Source: Desulfuromonas acetexigens
Lineage (GTDB): Bacteria > Desulfobacterota > Desulfuromonadia > Desulfuromonadales > Trichloromonadaceae
NCBI RefSeq assembly: GCF_900111775.1
Contig: NZ_FOJJ01000034.1
Coordinates: 248,001-312,000, forward strand
Reading direction: 5' to 3'
DNA: 64,000 nt
Shown here: piece by piece, positions 54,421 through 62,689 of the stretch
How positions within the stretch are numbered: position 1 is the stretch's first letter
How the letters are laid out: every line of letters begins with the position of its first letter
Position numbers and translations under genes: made by a program
Notes under the pieces: model-generated
Told to the model about the DNA's origin: nothing
Databases searched by the model: none
Seen by the model: only the letters and a program-made list of their open reading frames with translations

Positions 54421-54482
54421 CCTTTTATGGGTAGTTGAAGTTCGCACGACAAAAAGTTCCCAAGGGGAACGTGGAGAAAAAA

Positions 54483-54683
54483 ATGGCTGAAGGCACCGTG
54501 AAGTGGTTTAACGACGCAAAAGGTTTTGGTTTTATCGAGCAGGACAATGGGCCCGACGTATTCGTCCATTTTTCTGAAATTCAAGGGGATGGTTTCAAAT
54601 CCCTCGCCGAAGGTGATCGCGTAAGTTTCGCGGTGACCCAAGGTCAAAAAGGCCCCCAGTCGGCCAATGTGCGCAGAATTTAA
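54483..54683 (+). CDS. cspA: Cold-shock protein (CspA family)
   Basis: The 66-residue OB-fold protein has both RNA-binding motifs, GFGFIEQD (RNP1) and VFVHFSEI (RNP2), and starts [18 protein letters not shown]. It binds single-stranded nucleic acids and acts as an RNA chaperone. GGAG lies upstream of an A-rich spacer before the ATG. The long leader with a hairpin fits the cold-shock gene pattern; which member of the family it is cannot be decided from the sequence. Confidence 0.93.
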   Translation: MAEGTVKWFNDAKGFGFIEQDNGPDVFVHFSEIQGDGFKSLAEGDRVSFAVTQGQKGPQSANVRRI

Positions 54684-54704
54684 GCAGGATTTTGCATAGC
54701 ATGA

Positions 54705-54738
54705 AAAAGAACCCCGCGAGTTTTCGCGGGGTTCTTTG
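54705..54738. terminator. Terminator of cspA
   Basis: AAAGAACCCCGCGA and TCGCGGGGTTCTTT form a perfect 14-bp stem around a short GTTT loop, followed by GTTTC. It lies 21 bases after the cspA stop. Confidence 0.9.
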
Positions 54739-54806
54739 TTTCAGCGGTCTCATTTCCACCCTGCCCGCATCTAGCGTTCGACAACCCCGAAAGGACAATC
54801 CCCAGG

Positions 54807-54965
54807 ATGGCCAGAAAACCTAATTACGGTTACGAAAAACGCCAGAAGGAAATCGCCAAGAAGGCGAAAAAAGAAGAAAAGAAAAAGAACAAACAAGAGG
54901 CCCAGGAAATCCCTTCCGAGGAGATCCCGCCCGAAGAACCCGCCGAACTGGGGGGAGCCCTGTAG
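54807..54965 (+). CDS. Small Lys/Glu-rich protein (52 aa)
   Basis: The product starts MARKPNYGYEKRQKEIAKKA, continues as a Lys/Glu-rich helix and ends in a Pro/Glu-rich tail with LGGAL. The MARKPNYG-[FY]-EKRQKE start recurs in small proteins across many proteobacteria, which supports a real gene. It is soluble, highly charged and probably binds nucleic acid or ribosomes; function is unknown. A partial ribosome-binding site (CCAGG) precedes the ATG. The region 54966-55214 downstream shows no gene. Confidence 0.7.
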   Translation: MARKPNYGYEKRQKEIAKKAKKEEKKKNKQEAQEIPSEEIPPEEPAELGGAL

Positions 54966-55214
54966 TTTCCCGCTTCACGCCCTTCTCTCCGACCATCCCA
55001 CGACGTCCCCATACCCTTTCTCGCTCCGAGCGCGTTGAGGGTCGTTGGCATTTTTCCGTTTCGCTCATCCCCCATCCCCTTCTTCAGGTTTTACCGTCCC
55101 GTTTATTGCGAGTGATCCGATTTCGCTCTGTCCTCAAAGGCGGGTATGGTAAGTTTTCCTTTGAATGTTCCCAGGCGACGAGGCTCGCTTCTCGCCGCAA
55201 CCGACGGAGGATCC

Positions 55215-56240
55215 ATGCAGAACTGGCAAGGTGGAGGAGATCCCGATCTCCTCGAACGCAAGATCAACGAATTCATCGCCCGCTTTAAAGGTCAGAAGCC
55301 GCCACTGAAAATGCTTGCCGGCATCGTTCTCGCGCTGTTGCTGGTTTTCGGCGCCGGCAGCAGTTTCTATCAGGTCGGCACTGAGGAGACTGGAGTAGTC
55401 CTGCGTTTCGGGCATTTTAACGGATTCGCCCAGCCTGGATTGCATTTCAAAATCCCCTTTGGTATCGATTCCGTCTATCTGGTCAAGACCGGAAGGGTCA
55501 TGAAGGAAGAATTCGGTTTTCGCACCGTTCAGCCCGGGGCGCGCTCGACCTATACCAAGGAAGGGCTGAACGAGGAGGCGCTGACCCTCACCGGCGATCT
55601 CAACGTCAGCGACCTGGAGTGGATCGTCCAGTATCAGATCGCCGACGCCTTCAAGTATCTCTTCCGGATAAAAGATCCCCAATCGACCATTCGCGACGTC
55701 GCCGAGGCGGCGGTGCGCAAGGCTGTGGGCAATTCCAACGTCACCGAGGTGCTCACCACCGAGCGGGCCCTGCTCGCCACCGCCATCGAAAAGGACTTGC
55801 AGGCGATTCTCAATTCCTACGACATCGGCGTGCGCATCGTTACCGTCAAGTTCCAGGACGTTAATCCCCCCGAGTCGGTCAAAGCGGCTTTCAACGAAGT
55901 CAACGAGGCCGAGCAGGAAAAGGAAAGCCTGATCTTCCAGGCCCGCGAGCAGTATAACCGCGAAGTGCCCAAGGCAAGCGGGGTGGCCAAGAGCGCCATC
56001 CTCGAAGCCGAAGGCTACGCCCTCGAACGGATCAATCAGGCCAAGGGGGAGGCCGGCCGCTTTCTCGCCCTGCACACCGAATACCGCAAGGCCCCGGAAG
56101 TGACCCGCGAACGGCTCTACCTCGAAACCCTCGAAACCATCCTGCCCCGCCTGGAGGAGATCTACATCATGGACCAAAAGGGTTCCGGCGCACTGCCGCT
56201 GCTCCCCTTGCGGAGCCCGAAGGAGGGGGACAAAGGATGA
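55215..56240 (+). CDS. hflK: FtsH protease modulator HflK
   Basis: The 341-residue protein has a Gly/Asp-rich cytoplasmic start (MQNWQGGGDPDLLERKINEF), one membrane helix (about 33-53), and the SPFH/band-7 domain in the periplasm (about 55-260; VGTEETGVVLRFGHF, LTGDLNVSDLEWIVQYQI, VVTERALLATAIEKDLQ-like region) with a C-terminal coiled coil. HflK and HflC form a cage around FtsH. ATG 55215 follows GGAGG; the frame is open to 55146 without similarity. It overlaps hflC by 4 bases. Confidence 0.93.
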   Translation: MQNWQGGGDPDLLERKINEFIARFKGQKPPLKMLAGIVLALLLVFGAGSSFYQVGTEETGVVLRFGHFNGFAQPGLHFKIPFGIDSVYLVKTGRVMKEEFGFRTVQPGARSTYTKEGLNEEALTLTGDLNVSDLEWIVQYQIADAFKYLFRIKDPQSTIRDVAEAAVRKAVGNSNVTEVLTTERALLATAIEKDLQAILNSYDIGVRIVTVKFQDVNPPESVKAAFNEVNEAEQEKESLIFQAREQYNREVPKASGVAKSAILEAEGYALERINQAKGEAGRFLALHTEYRKAPEVTRERLYLETLETILPRLEEIYIMDQKGSGALPLLPLRSPKEGDKG

Positions 56241-57166
56241 AAAGCCAACTTCTTGTCGCCATCGCCGTTATGCTTCTGCTGCTTGGGCAATCCGTTCTCT
56301 TTGTTGTCGAGGAGGGGGAGCAGGCGATCGTTACCCAGTTCGGCAAGCCGGTCGATGAGGTGAAGTATGCCGGTTTGCATGTCAAAATCCCGCTGATCCA
56401 GGAAGTGCGCCGCTTCGACCGCCGGATTCTCAAATGGGACGGCGATCCCAACCAGATTCCCACGAAAGACAAGCGCTACATCTGGGTGGACGCCACGGCC
56501 CGCTGGCGGATCGTCGATCCGCTGCTCTTCTATACGACCGTGGCTACCGAGTTGGGGGCGAGCAGCCGCCTGGACGACATTCTCGACTCGGTCGTGCGCG
56601 ACGCCGTTTCCAGCCACCTGCTGGTGGAACTGGTGCGCGGCAAGGATTATCAGCCGCCGGCGGGGACGGTCGAAGTCCTCGATTTCGAGGGGCAGAAAAT
56701 CGTCGCTGAAAATCTGACGGGACGCGAGGAAATTCTCGCCGACATCCTCACCGAGGCGCGCAAGAACATCCCCGAATACGGCATCGAGATGATCGACTTG
56801 CAGATCAAGCGGATCAACTACGTCGAGCAGGTGCGGTTGCGGGTTTACGAGCGGATGATTTCCGAGCGGAAAAAGGTCGCGTCCCAGTTCCGCTCCGAAG
56901 GGGAAGGGGAGAAAGCCAATATCCTCGGCCAGATGCAGAAGGAGCTCAAGCGCATCGAATCCGACGCCTACCGCGAGTCGGTGCAGATTCGCGGCCGCGC
57001 CGACGCCGAAGCCGCCGCCATCTATGCCGAAGCCTATGGCCGCGATCCGGAATTCTACGCCTTCGTGCGAACCCTCGAATCGTACCGCAAGGCGCTCAAG
57101 GAAAATTCCAAGCTGGTCATCTCCACCGATTCGGATTTTTACCGTTTTCTGCAAAAACCCCGCTAG
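56237..57166 (+). CDS. hflC: FtsH protease modulator HflC
   Basis: The 309-residue protein has an N-terminal membrane helix (about 4-24, LLVAIAVMLLLLGQSVLFVV), the SPFH domain (EEGEQAIVTQFGKPVDEV, WDGDPNQIPTKDKRYIWVDA) and the coiled-coil tail with RGRADAEAAAIYAEAYG-x-DPEFYAF-x-RTLESY. It is the HflK partner and is translationally coupled to it. Confidence 0.94.
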   Translation: MKSQLLVAIAVMLLLLGQSVLFVVEEGEQAIVTQFGKPVDEVKYAGLHVKIPLIQEVRRFDRRILKWDGDPNQIPTKDKRYIWVDATARWRIVDPLLFYTTVATELGASSRLDDILDSVVRDAVSSHLLVELVRGKDYQPPAGTVEVLDFEGQKIVAENLTGREEILADILTEARKNIPEYGIEMIDLQIKRINYVEQVRLRVYERMISERKKVASQFRSEGEGEKANILGQMQKELKRIESDAYRESVQIRGRADAEAAAIYAEAYGRDPEFYAFVRTLESYRKALKENSKLVISTDSDFYRFLQKPR

Positions 57167-57185
57167 AAGGGGTATCAGTGCTATA

Positions 57186-57225
57186 AAAAAGGAGGGAAGG
57201 ACCGCGCCGGTTCTTCTCTCCTTTT
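57186..57225 (+). terminator. Terminator of hflKC
   Basis: AAAAGGAG...AAGGACCG and CGGTTCTTC...CTCCTTTT form an imperfect long stem about 20 bases after the hflC stop. Confidence 0.65.
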
Positions 57226-57299
57226 GCGGTTTGGAGGGGAAAGGCTTTCACCTTTCATTCGCCTCGCTCTCCGGAGGTTGCCGAAGTCGCAGGGCCGTA

Positions 57300-57319
57300 A
57301 GGGCGCAGCATGCTGCGCC
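57300..57319. repeat. Perfect 20-base palindrome upstream of the MATE gene
   Basis: GGGCGCAGCATGCTGCGCCC is a perfect palindrome, extended outside by partial pairing (GCAGGGCC... / ...CCCTGC). It lies 25 bases upstream of the candidate -10. It may be a dispersed intergenic repeat or an operator. Confidence 0.7.
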
Positions 57320-57320
57320 C

Positions 57321-57349
57321 CTGCATTTAAATGTCCCCCAAGTTACAAT
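57321..57349 (+). promoter_or_regulatory. Candidate promoter of the MATE gene
   Basis: TACAAT at 57344-57349 is a strong -10, with a weak CTGCAT 17 bases upstream at 57321-57326. Initiation near 57356 would coincide with the upstream ATG and favours the ATG at 57371 as start. Confidence 0.45.
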
Positions 57350-57370
57350 GTTTCTATGGAAAAACAGCCC

Positions 57371-58762
57371 ATGACGGAATCGTTGACCTTATCTTCACCC
57401 CGAAGCGCGCGCCCCGGCGGCCTGCGGGAGATGCTTGCCGTCGCCCTGCCGATGGTCGCTTCCCAGGCCTGCGAGACGGCGATGATGTTTGTCGACCGGC
57501 TCTTTCTCTCTCGGCTCGGTACGGCGGATATGAGCGCCTCCATGGCCGGTGGGCTGACCGCTTTCATGATGATGACCTTCTTCATCGGCCTGATCGGTTA
57601 CGCCACCGCCCTGGTCGCCCAGTATCTCGGCGCCGGACGCAAGGAGTATTGCCCCCGGGTCATCACCCAGGCGCTGCTGCTGGCCCTCGCCGCCTATCCC
57701 CTGATTCTCGCCGCCCGGCCCCTGGCCCATGGGCTCTTCGCCGCCTCTGGCATTCCGCCGGCGCAGCTCGAACCGCAGCAAGCCTACTTCGACATCCTCC
57801 TCTACGGCGCCCTGCTCACCCTGCTGCGGACCGCCCTGGCCGGTTTCTTTTCTGGCATCGGCCGCACCCGGGTGATCATGATCTCGACCCTGGTCGCCAT
57901 GGTCGTCAACATCGCCGCCAACTACGTCCTCATCTTCGGGCACCTGGGCTTTCCCGCCCTCGGTATTCGCGGAGCCGCCCTCGGCACCTTGCTCGCCGGC
58001 TTTTGCGCCCTGCTGGTTTTGGCCGGGGCCTATTGGGGGCGCTCCATCCGCCGGGAGTTCGCCGTCGGCGCGGCCTTGCGCTTTGACCGGGAAATTCTCG
58101 GCAAGCTGCTGCGTTACGGCTATCCGGCGGGGATCGAGCTCTTTCTCAACCTGATCGCCTTCACGCTGATGATCCTTCTCTTCCATGGCCACTCCCCGGC
58201 CACCGCCTCGGCGGTGACCATTGTCTTCAACTGGGACATGGTCTCCTTCGTGCCGCTGCTCGGCATCCAGATCGGCGTGGTCAGCCTGGTCGGCCGCCAC
58301 CTCGGCGCCGGGCGGCCCGACATCGCCCAGCGGGCGGCCCGCTCGGGGCTGAAGATGGCACTGACTTACTCTTCGTTGATCCTCATTCTCTTCGTCGCCT
58401 TCCCCGCGCAACTCGTCGGATTCTTCGCCCCCGTTGCCGCCGACGCCGTCTATGCCGAAGCGGCCCCCCTGGCCACCGTCATGCTGCGCCTGGCCGCCTT
58501 CTATGTCCTCGCCGATGCCTTGATGGTCGTCTTCAGCGGCGTCCTGCGTGGCGCCGGCGACACCTTCTGGGCCATGTGCATCTCCGTCGCCATGCACTGG
58601 CTGCTCCTCCCCGCCCTCTACCTCGCGCTGAAAGTCTTCCACCTCCCCCCGCAAACCGCCTGGCTCGCCCTCATCTTTCTCTTCCTCTCCTTCAGCGCCG
58701 TCTTCTACCTGCGCTACCGCGCCGGGCACTGGAAAAGGCTACGGGTGGTGGGGGACAGTTAG
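57371..58762 (+). CDS. MATE-family efflux transporter
   Basis: The 463-residue protein has twelve predicted membrane helices in two bundles and the MATE pattern LREMLAVALPMVASQACETAMMFVDRLFLSRLG at its start (split: helix 1 with the conserved Pro), LVAQYLGAGRKEY, GIRGAALGTLLAG and VGRHLGAGRPDIA. It exports toxic compounds using a sodium or proton gradient. An ATG at 57356 would add five residues (MEKQP), but it falls on the predicted transcription start, whereas 57371 has GGA 10 bases upstream. Confidence 0.88.
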   Translation: MTESLTLSSPRSARPGGLREMLAVALPMVASQACETAMMFVDRLFLSRLGTADMSASMAGGLTAFMMMTFFIGLIGYATALVAQYLGAGRKEYCPRVITQALLLALAAYPLILAARPLAHGLFAASGIPPAQLEPQQAYFDILLYGALLTLLRTALAGFFSGIGRTRVIMISTLVAMVVNIAANYVLIFGHLGFPALGIRGAALGTLLAGFCALLVLAGAYWGRSIRREFAVGAALRFDREILGKLLRYGYPAGIELFLNLIAFTLMILLFHGHSPATASAVTIVFNWDMVSFVPLLGIQIGVVSLVGRHLGAGRPDIAQRAARSGLKMALTYSSLILILFVAFPAQLVGFFAPVAADAVYAEAAPLATVMLRLAAFYVLADALMVVFSGVLRGAGDTFWAMCISVAMHWLLLPALYLALKVFHLPPQTAWLALIFLFLSFSAVFYLRYRAGHWKRLRVVGDS

Positions 58763-58779
58763 CCCTTCCCAAAACAAAA

Positions 58780-58807
58780 CGGCCCCGGAGGGGGATCTCC
58801 GGGGCCG
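58780..58807. terminator. Hairpin after the MATE gene
   Basis: CGGCCCCGGAG and CTCCGGGGCCG form a perfect 11-bp stem with loop GGGGAT, 18 bases after the stop. No T run follows, so termination strength is uncertain. Confidence 0.6.
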
Positions 58808-58886
58808 CGTCAACGGTGCGGGCTCTTTTTGGATTCGGACGGTGACAAATTGTCACCGATTCGAATACTTGTTGCTTGACCACTCT

Positions 58887-59225
58887 TCAGGCGGCCGCCA
58901 TCCTTTCGAGAACTTTTTTCAAGGAGGGCAATTCGTTTTCGATCACCAGCCAGATCAGTTTCAAATCCAGGCCGAGATAGTCATGGACCAGGATATTGCG
59001 AAAGCCCGACATTGCTCGCCAGTCGATTTCCGGGCGGGTTTTTTTGTATTCGTCGCTGAGTCGTTGACTCGATTCCGCCAGGGTTTGCAGGTTTCTGACC
59101 ACGGCATCCCGCGCCAGTTCCGAGGCGAAAAAATCGTTTCGTCAACCGGGCAGGTAGCGCTCGATCCGGTCGATGCATTCGAGCATGTACTCGATGAGCA
59201 CCACGTCCCGTTCCTCCCCTTTCAT
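58887..59225 (-). pseudogene. HepT-type HEPN toxin gene with in-frame stop
   Basis: From ATG 59225 the frame reads MKGEERDVVLIEYMLECIDR then IERYLPG, hits TGA at codon 28 (59144-59142), and continues in the same frame with RNDFFASELARDAVVRNLQT and the HepT core GFRNILVHDYLGLD, which contains the R-x4-H-x-Y ribonuclease motif. The full length (112 sense codons) fits HepT. A single C-to-T change of CGA would explain the stop. It overlaps its MntA-type partner by 4 bases (ATGA). A downstream GTG at 59102 could yield a 71-residue fragment retaining the catalytic motif. Confidence 0.85.
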
Positions 59226-59506
59226 AGGTCCACCGCCTGTTCAAGCACTTTATCGCGAATGCGGGGATGCAGCGCCGCCGGCGTGACCACGTCGACCCGG
59301 CGGCCGAGACGCTCCTGAAGATCCATCAACAGCCCGCCCAGGGCCAGGGCCGAACGCCCTTCCTCAAGGTCGACCAGCAGGTCGATGTCGCTTTGCGGCC
59401 CCCCTTCGCCCCGGGCCAGCGAGCCGAACAGGCGCACCCGCACGGCGCCCCGGTCGGCCGCCAGCTTTTTGATCGTGTCCCGGTGTTTTTCGATGAACGG
59501 GTCCAT
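59222..59506 (-). CDS. MntA-type nucleotidyltransferase antitoxin
   Basis: The 94-residue protein has the minimal nucleotidyltransferase motif LFGSLARGEGGPQSDIDLLVDL with metal-binding Asp pair, followed by the RRVDVVTPAALHPRIRDKVL tail typical of MntA. Such proteins inactivate HepT by AMPylating its Tyr. The gene is intact and overlaps the disrupted HEPN gene by 4 bases. Confidence 0.88.
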   Translation of the reverse strand: MDPFIEKHRDTIKKLAADRGAVRVRLFGSLARGEGGPQSDIDLLVDLEEGRSALALGGLLMDLQERLGRRVDVVTPAALHPRIRDKVLEQAVDL

Positions 59507-59615
59507 GCTTGCTCCCAGGGTGGTTTAGAATTTCAAGATCGTCCGGCACCAACGCCGAAAGCTCTTTTCGCGGATCAAAATAAGGCTTTACGAGGAGGGC
59601 CGCTTGTTCCAGCGC

Positions 59616-59735
59616 TCAGCTCCGGTCGTAAGCCGTGCCGCGGTGCCCGACCATCAGCACCAGCAGCAGAATTATTCGGCCCTGGATTTCGCCGATCAGC
59701 CGGTAGTCGCCGACCCGGTTGGCAAGGGGACGGCT
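59616..59735 (-). pseudogene. RelE-type toxin remnant
   Basis: On the reverse strand the frame ending at TGA 59618-59616 reads RPLANRVGDYRLIGEIQGRI and ILLLVLMVGHRGTAYDRS, the C-terminal half of a RelE toxin (compare VRQGNYRILYEI and VVVKVGHRREVYR in the intact toxin at 17909-18166). No N-terminal half or antitoxin is recognisable upstream, where the 3' end of the Fic gene lies instead. The stretch 59520-59615 is open and reads ALEQAALLVKPYFDPRKEL, perhaps another remnant. Confidence 0.65.
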
Positions 59736-60952
59736 TATTCCTCGTTCGCCTCCACCCCCTCGGGGTAGAGGCGGGGAAAATAGTATCCCGCCACCCGCGC
59801 GGGGAAGGCGAGGCGCACGGGGCCTTTTTCCGTTTCCGCTCTGAGCAGGTTTTGTTCCAGCAGCTCCTTGAGGATACGTCGGGCCGAACGCTCCGGCCGG
59901 CCGGTAACGCGGGCGGCTTCTCCACGAGGAATCTTGCCGCGCAATAAGGCCTCGCGCAGCAGGAAGCCTGCTTCCGGCTGGAGTTTGCCGATCCCGGCCT
60001 GGCGGTCCACATAACCGACGATGCGCCGTTGCAGGCCGTCGAGTTCAAGCAGGTTGGACATGAACCGAATCTGGTCAAGGGAGATTTGCAGAAAGAAGGT
60101 GCAAAAATCGAGAAGCCCCCGGTTCGATAAATTGCCGCGACCGTCCAGGTCATCCTGTCGGTGTGTGTCGGCTCCGGCCAGCGCCGCCAGGTAGGCGGCG
60201 TGATTGCGGGCCAACCCTCGGGAAACGATCCACAGCCCGTGGCCGTCGATACGCGCTTTAACCAGATAGGCATGAGTGATCAGGCGCGTGACGCGCCCGT
60301 TGCCGTCCAGAAAAGGATGAATCCAGGCGAGCCGATGATGCGAGGCCGCCGCCGTTACCACCCGGTCCACGGTGTTTAGCGCCGGATTTGCGTAAACGGC
60401 CTGGAAGCGCGCCAGAAATTCCGGCAAGGAACGAAAAGCCGGAGCGACGTGTCGGCCAACCGATACCTCGACCTGACGAAACTCTCCCGGCGCGACGACT
60501 TTATCCTCGCCCGCCGGGGTTCGCACCTGACGAAATTCTTCGGGTAGACGAGCGTAAAACTCCCGGTGAACCCAACGCAAAAAATCCATTGCGCAAATGT
60601 CCAAATCCGGTTGTTCCGCCAGCCGTTTTTCGATGAGGCGCTGCACTTCCACATGGGCCGCGCTTTCCATCTGCAAGGCTCGCTTGGCGCTGTCATGCGA
60701 GAAGTCCTTGGCCAGGGCGCGTTCAATGTCGATGGGGTGCGTGTTATGGCCTTCAATGAGGTTGGAGTAGTAGCTGTTCATCGAGCGAACCAATTCCGCC
60801 ACGGCCCGGCGAGAAACCGGGTGCAGGGATGCGCTCAAGGCGGCCGACTGGCGAATGACCTCGATTGCCAGTTCGGTCAGGCCGGCATCCTGAGCCGCCG
60901 GAAACATGGGTTCCATTTGGGTTGCCCGGTTGTATAGGGTTGCTTCCGCCAT
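59735..60952 (-). CDS. Fic-domain AMP-transferase
   Basis: The 405-residue protein has the Fic active-site motif HPFLDGNGRVTRL near residue 210, complete with His, Asp/Gly-Asn-Gly-Arg and second Arg, and an N-terminal inhibitory-helix motif SNLIEG near 60 (S/T-x3-E-G), the arrangement of class II self-inhibited Fic proteins. A C-terminal winged-helix-like part (RGEAARVTGRPERSARRILK) suggests DNA binding or self-regulation. Fic enzymes transfer AMP or other groups to protein hydroxyls. The start is ATG 60952, 6 bases after GGGAGGA. Confidence 0.88.
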   Translation of the reverse strand: MAEATLYNRATQMEPMFPAAQDAGLTELAIEVIRQSAALSASLHPVSRRAVAELVRSMNSYYSNLIEGHNTHPIDIERALAKDFSHDSAKRALQMESAAHVEVQRLIEKRLAEQPDLDICAMDFLRWVHREFYARLPEEFRQVRTPAGEDKVVAPGEFRQVEVSVGRHVAPAFRSLPEFLARFQAVYANPALNTVDRVVTAAASHHRLAWIHPFLDGNGRVTRLITHAYLVKARIDGHGLWIVSRGLARNHAAYLAALAGADTHRQDDLDGRGNLSNRGLLDFCTFFLQISLDQIRFMSNLLELDGLQRRIVGYVDRQAGIGKLQPEAGFLLREALLRGKIPRGEAARVTGRPERSARRILKELLEQNLLRAETEKGPVRLAFPARVAGYYFPRLYPEGVEANEE

Positions 60953-61156
60953 TGAGTCCTCCCTTCCCCTGTTGGCAACAGCATACCCGACTTTTTCTCT
61001 TCCGGCCAGCAAATGGCCGATTGTCATGCCGTTATGTCAAATAGATTAAATCGATATTTCAGGCGGATATGTTGTTTTTTTCAGAAGACATGGGGTGTTT
61101 TGGCCGATTTCTTGGCCGATGTGGCGGCGCGTCTTTGGGGGTTGGTTTCGACGGAA

Positions 61157-61339
61157 TTACTTGTTGGGTTCCGCGTCGGCGGTCGGGCAAGCCGGGCAAG
61201 CGTTCATCTTCTCGAACAGCTCGATCTGCTCGGCCATCGACAGCTTCTTTTTGCAGCCGGTGCGCAGGCAAAGGCGGCAACGGTCGTCCGAGCACCATTG
61301 GCACATCTTGCAGTCGGGGCAGGGGTGTTTTTTGTCCAT
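61157..61339 (-). CDS. Small Cys-rich protein (60 aa)
   Basis: The product is 60 residues with ten Cys in the pattern CPDCKMCQWCSDDRC-x2-C-x3-GC and a C-terminal CPAC. It looks like a compact zinc or iron-sulfur binding protein; similar small proteins occur in Geobacter relatives. AAAAGGAGCGCG is a good ribosome-binding site. The middle helix (KLSMAEQIELFEKMN) separates the two Cys clusters. It follows the transporter gene on the same strand by 12 bases, so it is probably co-transcribed. Function unknown. Confidence 0.75.
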   Translation of the reverse strand: MDKKHPCPDCKMCQWCSDDRCRLCLRTGCKKKLSMAEQIELFEKMNACPACPTADAEPNK

Positions 61340-61351
61340 GGCGCGCTCCTT

Positions 61352-62689
61352 TTAGTCCATTGTACGCCGCAGGCGGGTTTCAGGCAACGGCGCGGGCAAC
61401 ACGGCGCGGGCGGCGCGGCGCAGGCGCCGGCGGCGGTGGTGCAGGTACCAGGCTTCGCAGACTTCAGCGGCCATGAGCAGAAAGACGGCGACGGCGACGC
61501 CGGGAACGGGGATGGGCAGGAGTAGAAACGCCCCCCAACAGAGGCCGAGGAAGAGCACTTTGTAGATGACGGAGCGGCCGAGTTCGGTGGTGCGGTCTTC
61601 GTTGGTGAACCAGCCGCGAAGCAGGCTGACGGCGCCGTAGAGGTAGCAGTAGAGGGCGCAGGCCGCCAACGGCAGGGCGATATAGGCGCGGGTCGCGGCG
61701 TCGAGGCCCATGAGGGCGCCGAGGACCGGGCCGCTTAACGGGAAGGCGATAAGGATGGTGACGATGGCGAGGGCGCTGCCGACCCAGCGGAAAAAGCGCA
61801 CCAGCACCCGGTAGTCGGCATCGTTCTTGACCATCGTCTGATAGGCCTGGAGCAGGTTGCGCATCGGTCCGGCGAGGAGAAAGATGAAACCACGGATGAC
61901 GCCGAAGGAGGCCAACGCCAGGGCACCGTCGGGGAGGCGGCTGATGATGGCGTTGATCAAGAGCGGCACGCTCTGTTGCAGGCAGGAGGCGTAGGCCAGC
62001 GGGAAGGCGAAACGCAGCACTTCCAGCGCGCCCCGTTCGTCGGCGCCGCCTTCGTGGTGGATGCGGCAACGCCAGGCAAAGGCGCCCATCAGGGCGGTTT
62101 CGATGACGATGCAGGCGAGCAGGGCGAAAGCGCCCAGTTCGGCGCCGGAAAACCAGCGGCGGCCGAGAATAAGAAAGCCGAGCAGGGCGATGACCCGGAC
62201 GATAGTTGCCAGCGACACCAGCGCGGTCTGACGCGCCTGCATGACCAGCCCTTGAAAGAAGCCGCGAAACCCGGTGAGAAAGGGGAGAAAGACGAGAATG
62301 CCCAAAACCGCCTTGGCGTGATAGGCGATGTCGCCGGAAACGCCGAGCAGGCGGCCAAGGACGAAATCGCCGACCGGCGTGAAGGCGACGGTGGCGAGCA
62401 GCAGCGAGACCAGACTCGCCACCAGGATGACGAAGATGACGGTGCCGCGCAGCGAGCGGCGGCCGCGCACCATGGCAATGGTGATGGTGTGGTTCTGGTA
62501 GGAGGCCGAGGCGAGCAGGCCGTGCAGGGCCATGGCCACAGCGAAGGCGGCCAGGGCGGTGACGAAATCCGTATCCCGGGCCAGGCCGGCGTTGATGATC
62601 GAGTGGGAGACACTCATCATCTGCACATTGAGCAATAGCGGGAAGAAAAAGAGGGAAATCTCCCGCAGGGTCAGGGGCTTGGCGGTCAC
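61352..62689 (-). CDS. MOP-superfamily membrane transporter (ANK- or MATE-like)
   Basis: The 445-residue protein has about twelve membrane helices. It starts MTAKPLTLREISLFFFPLLL and continues NVQMMSVSHSIINAGLAR, which resembles the ANKH/progressive-ankylosis branch of the multidrug/oligosaccharide-lipid/polysaccharide exporter superfamily more than classical MATE pumps. The substrate is unknown. The C-terminal tail is very basic. The stop of gph and its start overlap by 4 bases, so it is in an operon with gph and the upstream transporter. Confidence 0.75.
   Translation of the reverse strand: MTAKPLTLREISLFFFPLLLNVQMMSVSHSIINAGLARDTDFVTALAAFAVAMALHGLLASASYQNHTITIAMVRGRRSLRGTVIFVILVASLVSLLLATVAFTPVGDFVLGRLLGVSGDIAYHAKAVLGILVFLPFLTGFRGFFQGLVMQARQTALVSLATIVRVIALLGFLILGRRWFSGAELGAFALLACIVIETALMGAFAWRCRIHHEGGADERGALEVLRFAFPLAYASCLQQSVPLLINAIISRLPDGALALASFGVIRGFIFLLAGPMRNLLQAYQTMVKNDADYRVLVRFFRWVGSALAIVTILIAFPLSGPVLGALMGLDAATRAYIALPLAACALYCYLYGAVSLLRGWFTNEDRTTELGRSVIYKVLFLGLCWGAFLLLPIPVPGVAVAVFLLMAAEVCEAWYLHHRRRRLRRAARAVLPAPLPETRLRRTMD

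Noticed and set aside
59142-59144. TGA in hepT as selenocysteine
   Set aside because: HepT proteins have no Sec at this place and no SECIS-like hairpin follows directly; nonsense mutation is simpler.
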